Shown here in pieces: positions 17,013 to 25,330 of a stretch of DNA of 64,000 bases. Both the position numbers and the translations under genes were made by a program. Where the stretch lies: positions 1,116,001-1,180,000 of the forward strand of contig AP023240.1 in assembly GCA_016592635.1 (NCBI GenBank), written 5' to 3'. This stretch comes from Methyloprofundus sp. Lineage in GTDB: Bacteria; Pseudomonadota; Gammaproteobacteria; Methylococcales; Methylomonadaceae. The notes under the pieces were generated by a model. It did no database searches. It was not told where the DNA came from and saw nothing but the letters and a program-made list of their open reading frames with translations. Numbering within the stretch: position 1 is the first letter of the stretch; every line of letters begins with the position of its first letter.

Positions 17013-17498
17013 ATGTCACAGAGAAACAATCTAATAACTCGTGAAGGAAGGAGTAAATTAGAAAATGAACTTGATTACTTATGGCGAGTGGAACGCAGGT
17101 CCGTGACCGAATCAGTTACGGTTGCTGCCGCACATGGAGATCGCTCTGAAAATGCTGAATATAAAGAGGGAAAACGGAGGCTAAGAGAAATTGATAGACG
17201 AGTTCGCTTCCTTAGAAAACGACTGGAGGTGTTGCAAATTGTTCATTATTCTCCGCAACAAGAAGGTAAAGTTTTTTTTGGCGCATGGGTAGAACTTGAA
17301 AATGAATGTGAAGAAATCGTTACTTATCGAATAGTAGGAAGTGATGAATTTGATCCTCATGTCAATGCCATCAGTATAAATTCTCCTGTAGCGATAGCTC
17401 TTATTGGTAAGGCAGTGGGTGATGAGATAAGTGTAGCTACACCAACAGGAAATAAAGAATGGCTTATCAATGCAATTCAATATAAGCCATTTAAATAA
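17013..17498 (+). CDS. greB: Island-borne GreB transcription elongation factor
   Basis: A complete 161-aa GreB. The N-terminal coiled coil contains the acidic tip in HGDRSENAEYKEGKRRLREI, followed by GKVFFGAWVELENE and the C-terminal FKBP-like domain. It clearly differs from the chromosomal greB that the island splits, and at the matching place it has GAATATAAAGAGGG instead of GATTATCAATATAA, so it lacks the insertion site. It is 47 bp downstream of gmtX and in the same direction. I infer a rescue copy that replaces the disrupted host gene, or possibly a modifier of host transcription. Confidence 0.9.
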   Translation: MSQRNNLITREGRSKLENELDYLWRVERRSVTESVTVAAAHGDRSENAEYKEGKRRLREIDRRVRFLRKRLEVLQIVHYSPQQEGKVFFGAWVELENECEEIVTYRIVGSDEFDPHVNAISINSPVAIALIGKAVGDEISVATPTGNKEWLINAIQYKPFK

Positions 17499-17900
17499 TA
17501 CTCTTTCATAGGTGAGTATTCAGATCCCCCTCCGCTATTTATGCAAATTTTGATATTGCCAAATACAGAATCAATTGGTTGCGGAGTAGTCCAGTGTGAT
17601 TTTCCTAAAACCCATGATGGGGTCTGAGTACTTACTCTGTGGAGTGTATTAAGCCCTAGCTGTTCTCCGCAGTATTATAGTAAATAATAACCGATACTAA
17701 CCCAATCCTTTTGGAATGCATTGTTTGTATATTGATATCTTCATTAAACTATGGATGTGGTATCTGACCGTTTGAAAGAACAGCGCATCTCTTGTCCTTG
17801 AATTGAAAAAATAATATGAATACATTTAAATTATTCATGAAGAGAATAAAAATCAGCTACCAAAGGTAGAAACCAATACTCGAAAACTTTGAGAGAAAAA
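17499..17900. other. Intergenic region with an imperfect inverted repeat
   Basis: No gene is recognised. GAGTATTCAGATCCCCCTCC (about 17513-17532) pairs imperfectly with GATGGGGTCTGAGTACTTAC (about 17617-17636), leaving about 85 bp between. It could be a small decayed palindromic element or a transcript end after greB. Confidence 0.3.
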
Positions 17901-18143
17901 TCAACTTTTTTCCTTCGAAATTTCCTCATCAATTAAAGATAGCAATTCAGCTGTTGTCACCTCAAGTCCAATTGCTAATTTACATATATTACGCAACGAA
18001 AGGTTGCGCTTACCCCTTTCTACCTCTCCTACAAAGCTACGTGCTATATCACATTTGAGTGCAAGTTTATCTTGAGCAACTCCTTTTTCTTTACGAATTT
18101 CGGCAAGGCGCCTTCCGAAAAGAATGTTGTACTCATCAGTCAT
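17901..18143 (-). CDS. Xre-family (HTH_3) regulator
   Basis: An 80-aa protein, almost all of it one Xre/Cro helix-turn-helix: GRRLAEIRKEKGVAQDKLALKCDIARSFVGEVERGKRN. It is transcribed away from the following cargo genes and shares a 250-bp upstream region with them that contains repeated operator-like sequences. The likely role is repressing itself and perhaps the divergent genes. Solitary Xre proteins of this size are common on islands and prophages. Confidence 0.82.
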   Translation of the reverse strand: MTDEYNILFGRRLAEIRKEKGVAQDKLALKCDIARSFVGEVERGKRNLSLRNICKLAIGLEVTTAELLSLIDEEISKEKS

Positions 18144-18185
18144 AAAAAACCATTTATTTTTTTAAAAAAATATAGTAAAAGATAG

Positions 18186-18246
18186 CTCCACATAAAGACA
18201 CGTCAAGTAAGTGGACTCTATATAAAGGGACTCGATATATGTGGAG
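18186..18246. promoter_or_regulatory. Operator-like repeats between the divergent regulator and cargo genes
   Basis: CTCCACATA (18186-18194) and TATGTGGAG (18238-18246) form a 9-bp inverted repeat. Between them GGACTCTATATA (18213-18224) and GGACTCGATATA (18228-18239) are direct repeats 15 bp apart, a spacing that puts two dimers on similar faces. These are candidate binding sites for the Xre protein encoded at 17901-18143. Confidence 0.5.
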
Positions 18247-18396
18247 TTTTGATCGTCGTTTGTGTATACTTTCACTAGCAAAATTTTCTAAAACTGCCAC
18301 CTATAAGCTGATACGACAGGTTTACGAAAAAATTTAATGTTATTGATTTTACATTATAGGTATTTGTTCCTATTGGTATAAGAAAATAAATAAAAA

Positions 18397-18759
18397 ATGA
18401 CAAATTTAATTAACCAGCTTTTACTTCTATATGAGGCCGAGTCAGTTGTACGAGAACCTGAAATGATAATTACTGAATGGGCAATTTATGATGTGATTTT
18501 TTTTGATGGTACACAAAGTTCTCACCTGGTGGGGCAGGTTCTAGTGAAAGGTGAGCGGGTAAGCTCTGAAATAAAACAATTTTTCCCTGAAAGAAAAACG
18601 ATTATTACTCGTAGTGGCCGAACATATCGTCTGGCGGGATTACCTGGAACTAATTACAACGGAGAGGTTTGGGAAAACTGGAAAAATGTATATCAAGTTG
18701 TAAGGTGTAAAGATTTGACAAATGAATATTCTCAGAAAATTAGAACAGTTCTTAATTAA
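18397..18759 (+). CDS. Hypothetical protein, paralogue of the 110-aa protein at 19956
   Basis: A 120-aa soluble protein of unknown family. Its centre (HLVGQVLVKGERVSSEIKQF then TRSGRTYRLAGLPG) parallels HLVGYIPYESAGRVTSDIQY and TRSGNQYLLKGEPG of the later protein, and both have a W-x-x-W pair near the end. The two belong to one small family, each placed before a metallophosphoesterase gene. No catalytic motif is visible. A role as partner or immunity protein of the phosphoesterases is only a guess from position. Confidence 0.6.
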   Translation: MTNLINQLLLLYEAESVVREPEMIITEWAIYDVIFFDGTQSSHLVGQVLVKGERVSSEIKQFFPERKTIITRSGRTYRLAGLPGTNYNGEVWENWKNVYQVVRCKDLTNEYSQKIRTVLN

Positions 18760-18791
18760 AATTTGATCACTACATGTTCTTATATTGTAGG

Positions 18792-19096
18792 CTTGGTCAA
18801 TATGGCACTCTTACTCATCTGATTTATAATCAATGTGGTAATAGAGGGTACTTATTTAATTGCCCCGATATTATTAGTCACACTCTAGAGGCACATGGAG
18901 GCTTCTTTTAGGGCAAGGCAAGATCAAAAATTCTCCTGACCTGCCTTTTAAATTAAGTCATATTGGTGTTGCCTAGAACGAGATGGACAGTTATATATAT
19001 TTTACTGAAGGCGATGATACTGCGTGTGGCATGCTTGATTTCTTTTTAACGTATACCGCAATAATTGATGAAAATACTGGTGATCTTCTAAAATAA
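18792..19096 (+). other. Possible decayed gene fragments
   Basis: Two short open stretches look protein-like but are separated by stops: one from 18792 (LGQYGTLTHLIYNQCGNRG, closed by a stop near 18909) and a 37-codon one from ATG 18983 (MDSYIYFTEGDDTACGMLDF) ending at 19096, four bases before the phosphoesterase start. I cannot name a family. This may be the remains of one gene. Confidence 0.3.
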
Positions 19097-19099
19097 ATT

Positions 19100-19951
19100 A
19101 TGTCAGAAAATAGAATCCTATTTGCAGGCGACCCTCATGGTTGTTTTGCAAATATTATCACAGCAGTGCATCAATATCAGCCTGAAGCCATTGTGCTTCT
19201 AGGAGACTATAACTTGGAATCTCCTCTCGAAGTATGCCTTGCACCGATAATTGATAAAACCCAAATCTTTTGGATTCCCGGTAATCATGATTTTGATAGT
19301 GTTGAGGAGTATGAGTTTCTATTCAGCTCATCACTTGTTGATAACAATTTGCATTTGAAAGTTTGTGACATCGCAGGTCACAGGATTGCCGGATTGGGAG
19401 GTGTTTTTGCAGGTCGCATTTGGATGCCTGGTGATATACCTAAGTGGGAGAGTAAAAAGCATTGGTTAGATTTTATGCCATCAAATGCATCTCCTTACAC
19501 ACATCTTTTTAACAATTAAAAATCAATAACTTACAGAGACCACCCAAAAATAGAGAAGTCAGTAAAATAAGGGGCTACAGGCAATTGTATAAAAAACATA
19601 CAATTCTGTAACTTATTGATTTTAGGTTATTATGATACTTGTGTGTAAGGAGATGCATCAAATGTTAAAAAAATCCCGATAAAAATGGATAATGCCATTT
19701 GGTTTCATGAGTTTGAAAATATGAAGAAAAAGATACGTGCGGATATTTTGGTGTGCCATGAAGCGCCCAGCAGTTTTCGGCACGGTTTTAGTGTCATTGA
19801 TGAACTCGCCAGCGCAATCGGCGCCAAGAAGGTTTTTCATGGTCATCATCATATTTATTACAATGATATGCTCAATCATGAGATTGCCGTGACGGGTGTG
19901 GCTCTGGCTGGGGTCGTAAATTTAGCAGGTGAACAACTTAAATTGAGGTAA
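19100..19951 (+). pseudogene. Calcineurin-like metallophosphoesterase, split by a MITE
   Basis: The first part (19100-19487) has the family motifs FAGDPHGC, LLGDYN and PGNHDFD. The second (19656-19951) supplies CHEAPS and FHGHHH. Removing the 168-bp MITE and one 9-bp repeat joins them in frame (PSN-VKKIPIKMDN), giving a full phosphoesterase of about 225 residues with all five metal-binding blocks. As it stands, translation stops 10 codons into the MITE. The substrate is unknown. The gene is followed at once by a small protein and a second phosphoesterase. Confidence 0.85.
19488..19655. mobile_element. 168-bp MITE with 9-bp target duplication
   Basis: The ends CATCTCCTTACACACA and TGTGTGTAAGGAGATG are perfect 16-bp inverted repeats, and a second pair (AATCAATAACTTACAGA and its partner) lies further in, so the RNA would fold as a long hairpin. 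CATCAAATG flanks both sides (19479-19487 and 19656-19664). There is no coding capacity. Confidence 0.85.
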
Positions 19952-19955
19952 AGAT

Positions 19956-20288
19956 ATGCTTTATGGCATTCCAGCGCAAGAAAATGGTTATGCAACTTCT
20001 ATTATGAACTGGTCTATAAAAGAGGTCATTTATGGCGAAAATGAACATCCCACACAACATTTAGTAGGGTATATACCTTACGAGAGTGCTGGAAGAGTGA
20101 CTTCTGACATCCAGTACTTTGATCCAGAAGCCATGATTATTCATACAAGATCGGGAAATCAATATCTGCTCAAAGGAGAGCCTGGCAGACATAAAGATGC
20201 AGAATATGTATGGAGCCGTTGGAAAAGTTTTAATGACGCAGAGAATGAGCAAGATGTTACCGAGCAATATTTAAAACAAATGTCGTGA
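19956..20288 (+). CDS. Hypothetical protein, second member of the island paralogue pair
   Basis: A 110-aa soluble protein similar to that at 18397-18759: NWSIKEVIYGENEHPTQHLV, VTSDIQYFDPEAMIIHTRSG and WSRWKSF near the C-terminus. It has a GAGGTAAAG ribosome site, starts 4 bp after the first phosphoesterase and overlaps the next by GTGA, so the three are translationally coupled. The function is unknown. The repeated pairing with phosphoesterases suggests they act together. Confidence 0.65.
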   Translation: MLYGIPAQENGYATSIMNWSIKEVIYGENEHPTQHLVGYIPYESAGRVTSDIQYFDPEAMIIHTRSGNQYLLKGEPGRHKDAEYVWSRWKSFNDAENEQDVTEQYLKQMS

Positions 20289-21118
20289 AAATATTTCTCA
20301 CTTCTGACATTCATACAGAGCGCAGTCATAAGCGATTTTTACCCGATTTTGATTATGATTTCTTAAGGTTTAGTTACCCCCAAAGTGCAGGTGTGATCGT
20401 ACTTGCAGGTGATATCGGGGAGTGGGTAAATGGTATAGAGTGGGCACGATATCGCTTTAAAAATAAAGAAATCATCTATGTACCGGGAAATCACGAATAT
20501 TACGACAGTGATCTCGCAATTATTGATGACATGCGCGAAAAGGCAGCAGAACTGGATATTCATCTATTGGATAATGATGCCATTATTATTAATGGCATCA
20601 GGTTCCTTGGCGCCACGTTATGGACAGATTTCAACCGATATTCACGTTTTGAGATCGATAAAGCCAAGGAATATTTGAACGATTATCGATATATAAGCTG
20701 TAGAGTTTGGTGGTCAGATGTACACAAGCGAACTGAAGCACTATCGCTGATAAAATTAGAGGGTTTGACTGGTTTTGACCCTGAGTATTTTTCCCCAATG
20801 GTAGCGTATTTACTGCATATGAACTCTGTCGAATGGCTGGGGCAGCAATTATCAATGCCTTTTCACGGAAAAACGGTGGTCGTCACTCACCATGCACCTT
20901 CCATGCTCTCCTGTCATATCGAGAACTACGCTTACGCATCAGACCTGGAATCATTTATCGAAAAATATGCTGCGACTATTAACGTATGGTGCCATGGACA
21001 TATCCATCGTTCAGTTGATTACAAGGTTGCTGGAGTGAGAATTGTCAGCAACCCTCGGGGGTATCCATTTGAAGCCGTGCCAACTGGTTTTGATAACGAG
21101 AAATTGATATGTGTTTAA
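20285..21118 (+). CDS. Calcineurin-like metallophosphoesterase
   Basis: A 277-aa protein with intact metal-binding blocks in order: TSDIHTE, LAGDIGEW, PGNHEYYD, VTHHAPS and CHGHIHRS. It starts at GTG 20285, overlapping the previous gene by 4 bp. It hydrolyses some phosphoester, but the target (protein, nucleotide or nucleic acid) cannot be told from the sequence. It is more distant from the split phosphoesterase than a recent duplicate would be. It lies before the restriction operon with a 229-bp gap. Confidence 0.82.
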   Translation: MKIFLTSDIHTERSHKRFLPDFDYDFLRFSYPQSAGVIVLAGDIGEWVNGIEWARYRFKNKEIIYVPGNHEYYDSDLAIIDDMREKAAELDIHLLDNDAIIINGIRFLGATLWTDFNRYSRFEIDKAKEYLNDYRYISCRVWWSDVHKRTEALSLIKLEGLTGFDPEYFSPMVAYLLHMNSVEWLGQQLSMPFHGKTVVVTHHAPSMLSCHIENYAYASDLESFIEKYAATINVWCHGHIHRSVDYKVAGVRIVSNPRGYPFEAVPTGFDNEKLICV

Positions 21119-21347
21119 TCATACCGCGATGATGAGGGCTGGTCTTTTTTGCAGGGGCGGTTGGTAGTTTTAGTGAAAAGGTTAAGAAAATTATATTTAC
21201 TATTCTAAAATATAAAAATCAAAGGCTTATATTATTTTTTCCATATTAGAGGTTTTATTGGTGGTATTCCCTCTTCAACTTAATCTATACTCTACTTCAT
21301 TGCATATAGTCAGAGTGGTTTAACTATTTTTAGTCTAAGGAAAGCTT

Positions 21348-24300
21348 GTGTTACTTGATAACAAAAAGAACGGAAAAGTTGGCGATACCTTAAAGGAAAA
21401 CATCCATAAAGACTCTCGTCTCTCCATCATTTCAGCTCTTTTTTCTATCTATGGGTTTGACGTTCTAAAAAAAGAACTCAGCCAAGTTGAGCAAGTCAGA
21501 TTACTTTTCTCCAAAATAGAAACAACCAGTGAGCATCATTTACATTTTCAACATTTAAACGGTGATCAATTTGAGCGCCGTTTTAAAAACAAGCTTAACC
21601 AGCATCAAGTAGCCAAAGAGTGTGCGGAATGGTTAAGTAAAACTGCTGAAATAAAATGTGTTAATAATCCACAAATTATTGGCCAAAACCTGTTCCATAT
21701 ACAAAATACCGTTGCAGACACTATTGCCATTCAGGGTAGCTCAAATTTCACCACCTCAGGCTTAGGATTCTCCGAATCAGATAAATATGACATGAATATG
21801 TGCCTTACCGATAAAAACGGCACAGAGGCATTGCTAGAGTGGTTTGATTTGATTTGGGATAATCCCGCAGCGGTAAAAGACATTAAAGAACTCATTAATG
21901 CAGAATTAACTCGGTTGTATGAAGATCAACCACCAGCCTTTATCTATTTCTTAACGCTATCCAATCTTTTTAAAGAATTCTTAGAAGAGCTGGATGAAGA
22001 GAAAATCATCAAGACCAAAACAGGCTTTAAAGAAACATTGGTCTGGAACAAGCTTTATAAATTCCAAGCTGATGGCGTATTGGGAGCCATTGATAAATTA
22101 GAAAAATATAATGGCTGTATTATTGCGGATAGTGTGGGGTTAGGTAAGACTTTTGAAGCATTAGCCGTCATAAAATACTATGAATTGCGTAATGATAGGG
22201 TTCTGGTACTTTGTCCGAAAAAACTCAGAGAAAACTGGACCATCTACACAGTCAATGACAAGCGTAACATCCTCTCTGCTGACCGCTTTAACTATGATGT
22301 ACTGAATCATACCGACCTGACCCGAACTCGCGGCCAATCAGGTGAAATCAACCTAGAAACTCTCAACTGGGGTAACTATGATTTGATTGTTATTGATGAA
22401 TCCCATAATTTTAGAAACAACAACATCCGTAAAGAAGGCAAAAGCCGTTATTCTAAATTGATGGATGACATCATTAAATCAGGTGTTAAAACCAAGGTTC
22501 TGATGTTATCAGCAACGCCTGTTAACAATCGTATGAATGACCTAAAAAATCAGGTCGCATTTATCGCAGAAGGTATGGACGATGCCTTTGTTGATTCGGG
22601 AATTGCCAGTATTGAACAAACCTTAAAAAAAGCACAAACACGCTTTAATCAATGGCTAGAACTAGATAGCAATGAACGTAAATCAGAAGCTCTTCTGGAA
22701 CGAATGAATTTTGATTATTTTAAATTATTAGATTTACTCACCATAGCCAGATCCAGAAAACATATTGAAAAATACTATGATATTGCAGAAATAGGTGCTT
22801 TTCCTGAGCGATTAAAACCAATTAATATCAAAGCCGATATAGATATCGAAAATCAATTCCCGCCCTTGGTGGAAATTAACAAAACTATCAGACGGCTACA
22901 TTTAAGTGCTTACGCCCCGCTTAAATATGTACGCATGGAAAAGCGAGAAGAATACAACCGTAAATACGATATGAAAGTCGGTGATGGTTCTTCCGTTTTT
23001 AAACAAGTCGATAGAGAACAAAGCTTGATCCACCTAATGCGAGTTAATCTATTTAAACGCATGGAGAGTTCCATCAACTCTTTCGCTTTAACAGTGGAAA
23101 AACTTTTAAATCAAGTTAATACCCTGCTTAAAAAGATTGCAGACCATGAAGGCACAACCATTGATGAGCTCAGCATTGAAGAGATAGAAATAGACGCAGA
23201 AGAGTTTGATGCCTACTTAATTGGTAAAAAAGTAAAAGTCTTAATTCAAGATATAGATGCGATTCGCTGGAAACAAGAACTGGAAGAAGACCAGCAGCGA
23301 CTAGCCACACTGCTCAATGAAGCTCGCCTGATACAAGCACACCGAGATGCCAAACTAAAAACCCTTAAACAAATCATTACCAATAAGACTCAGAATGTTA
23401 TTAACCAAGGTAATAAAAAAATTGTCATATTTACCGCATTTGCCGATACCGCAAACTATCTTTATCAGCATATCGCAGAATGGGCAGAAACCGAACTCAA
23501 TATCCATTCAGCTTTAGTGACGGGATCAGGCACAAATAAAACCACTCTACAAGCTATCAATAAAGACCTTAACGGTATATTAACTAACTTTTCACCCATC
23601 TCTAAAGAACGGGATAAAATTGATGCCACAGCAACCGATGAGATTGATTTACTGATCGCCACAGATTGTATTTCTGAAGGGCAAAACCTGCAAGATTGTG
23701 ACTACCTGATTAACTACGACATACATTGGAATCCAGTCCGTATTATCCAGCGCTTTGGACGGATAGACCGATTAGGCTCAAAAAATGATGTGATTCAATT
23801 AGTCAATTTCTGGCCCAATATGGAGCTGGATGAGTATATTAATTTAGAGTCACGGGTTAGCGGTAAAATGGTGTTGCTCGATATATCAGCAACAGGCGAA
23901 GAAAATGTCATTGAATATGATGACAAAAAACGCATGAATGACTTGGAATACCGCCGTAAACAACTGCATCAGCTTCAAGAAAATGTGGTGGATATTGAAG
24001 ATATATCGGGTGGTGTCTCTATAACAGACTTAACCCTCAATGATTTTAAAATGGATTTATCCACCTACATGCAAGATCGGATGCAGGAATTAGAAACAGC
24101 ACCGACAGGCTTATTTGCCGTGACAAGCATTGATAAAACAATGATTGATCCAGATATTGAAGCAGGCGTTATTTTTTGTTTAAAAAACATAACAGGAAAA
24201 ACCGCGCATGATGAGTCCTATGCCATGGCACCGTATTATCTGGTTTATGTCACCGAAAACAACATGGTTAAATATAACTTCTTACAAGTTAAGAAAATAC

Positions 24301-24569
24301 TCGATATCCTAAAAAAACAGGGCTTAACATGGCAACACCCTGATCCAATTGCCATTGAACAATTCCAGCTAGATACCAAGCTAGGTAAAGACATGATTCT
24401 TTATCGCACTTTATTAGAAACAGCCGTCAACAATATTATTGGTAAATCAGAGGAAAAAGGCGTTGAAAGCCTGTTTAGTCGCGGTGGCACTGTTTTAACG
24501 AAAGATAGCTTTAAAGGCATAGAAGATTTTGAAGTGATCAGCTATTTAATAATTAAAGAAACCGTATGA
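21348..24569 (+). CDS. SNF2/RapA-type helicase with PLD-like N-terminal domain
   Basis: A 1073-aa protein. Residues about 90-165 contain IQGSSNFTTSGLG, a phospholipase-D/nuclease-like motif. From residue 235 there are two RecA lobes: Walker A IIADSVGLGKT, Walker B VIDESHNFRN, motif III MLSATPVNN, and motifs V-VI DCISEGQNLQDCD and RIIQRFGRIDRLGS. A helical insertion with coiled coil separates the lobes. Related proteins sit with DUF4391 and type III Mod/Res genes in phage-defence islands. It probably translocates on DNA as part of the restriction complex. It starts at GTG behind AAGG and overlaps the next gene by 4 bp. Confidence 0.85.
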   Translation: MLLDNKKNGKVGDTLKENIHKDSRLSIISALFSIYGFDVLKKELSQVEQVRLLFSKIETTSEHHLHFQHLNGDQFERRFKNKLNQHQVAKECAEWLSKTAEIKCVNNPQIIGQNLFHIQNTVADTIAIQGSSNFTTSGLGFSESDKYDMNMCLTDKNGTEALLEWFDLIWDNPAAVKDIKELINAELTRLYEDQPPAFIYFLTLSNLFKEFLEELDEEKIIKTKTGFKETLVWNKLYKFQADGVLGAIDKLEKYNGCIIADSVGLGKTFEALAVIKYYELRNDRVLVLCPKKLRENWTIYTVNDKRNILSADRFNYDVLNHTDLTRTRGQSGEINLETLNWGNYDLIVIDESHNFRNNNIRKEGKSRYSKLMDDIIKSGVKTKVLMLSATPVNNRMNDLKNQVAFIAEGMDDAFVDSGIASIEQTLKKAQTRFNQWLELDSNERKSEALLERMNFDYFKLLDLLTIARSRKHIEKYYDIAEIGAFPERLKPINIKADIDIENQFPPLVEINKTIRRLHLSAYAPLKYVRMEKREEYNRKYDMKVGDGSSVFKQVDREQSLIHLMRVNLFKRMESSINSFALTVEKLLNQVNTLLKKIADHEGTTIDELSIEEIEIDAEEFDAYLIGKKVKVLIQDIDAIRWKQELEEDQQRLATLLNEARLIQAHRDAKLKTLKQIITNKTQNVINQGNKKIVIFTAFADTANYLYQHIAEWAETELNIHSALVTGSGTNKTTLQAINKDLNGILTNFSPISKERDKIDATATDEIDLLIATDCISEGQNLQDCDYLINYDIHWNPVRIIQRFGRIDRLGSKNDVIQLVNFWPNMELDEYINLESRVSGKMVLLDISATGEENVIEYDDKKRMNDLEYRRKQLHQLQENVVDIEDISGGVSITDLTLNDFKMDLSTYMQDRMQELETAPTGLFAVTSIDKTMIDPDIEAGVIFCLKNITGKTAHDESYAMAPYYLVYVTENNMVKYNFLQVKKILDILKKQGLTWQHPDPIAIEQFQLDTKLGKDMILYRTLLETAVNNIIGKSEEKGVESLFSRGGTVLTKDSFKGIEDFEVISYLIIKETV

Positions 24570-25330
24570 TTGAAACTTTTTATCAGAAATTGGACATTCC
24601 TGAACCCTGTTTTCTTGGGCAAAAGATTTTCAAAAAACTCTTTTATGAAAATGCATCATTCAATAGTGCCGATAAAAAAGCCTTTACTGATGATATTGAT
24701 GATATCCAATGGCGTTATACCTTAAAACCAGAAACCATTAATATACCTGCCTTTATCAATCAGGAAAGAGACTATTCAGAAGTCGCCATTATTCAGGTAA
24801 ACTTAAAGGAAATAGCACGTTACCAACGTATTGCTCAAATCATACAACGCACTATTCCTTATCCCGTCTTACTGATTTTTTATTATAAAAATCAAATGCT
24901 GTTATCGGTAGCTGATAAGCTGATTAATCAAGTAGATCAGGAAAAAATCAAAGTAAATGACTTTTATGCAACGGACTGGATTGACCTACAAGCCCCTGAT
25001 CAACAGGAACAAGACTTTATAAACAGCTTCACTATCAAGCATTTTTCCTATCAGGATTTTTATGCTTTTTATAATGATATTACCGCCTGTATTATTGCAT
25101 TAAACTGTGCAAAATTAGGGGGTAGATATACGCTTAAAACAGAAATATCACTGGAACAGCGTATAGAATATTTAGAGGCTATCCGCCAGTCACAACAAAA
25201 AATACAATCATTACGCACTGTATTAAAAAAAGAAACGCAGTTTAACCACAAGTTAAACCTAAATATGCAAATCAAACAATTAGAACAAGCACTAGCACAA
25301 GACAAACAAAGGGTTACAGCTAATGGATAA
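24566..25330 (+). CDS. DUF4391 domain protein
   Basis: A 254-aa soluble protein. The middle (RIAQIIQRTIPYPVLLIFYY, then YATDWIDL) and the C-terminal coiled coil ending in IKQLEQALAQDKQR follow the DUF4391 pattern. This family is regularly found between a helicase and a type III methyltransferase. No catalytic residues are assigned. It overlaps both neighbours (4 bp upstream, 8 bp downstream), indicating a single coupled unit, probably a bridging or assembly subunit. Confidence 0.78.
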   Translation: MIETFYQKLDIPEPCFLGQKIFKKLFYENASFNSADKKAFTDDIDDIQWRYTLKPETINIPAFINQERDYSEVAIIQVNLKEIARYQRIAQIIQRTIPYPVLLIFYYKNQMLLSVADKLINQVDQEKIKVNDFYATDWIDLQAPDQQEQDFINSFTIKHFSYQDFYAFYNDITACIIALNCAKLGGRYTLKTEISLEQRIEYLEAIRQSQQKIQSLRTVLKKETQFNHKLNLNMQIKQLEQALAQDKQRVTANG

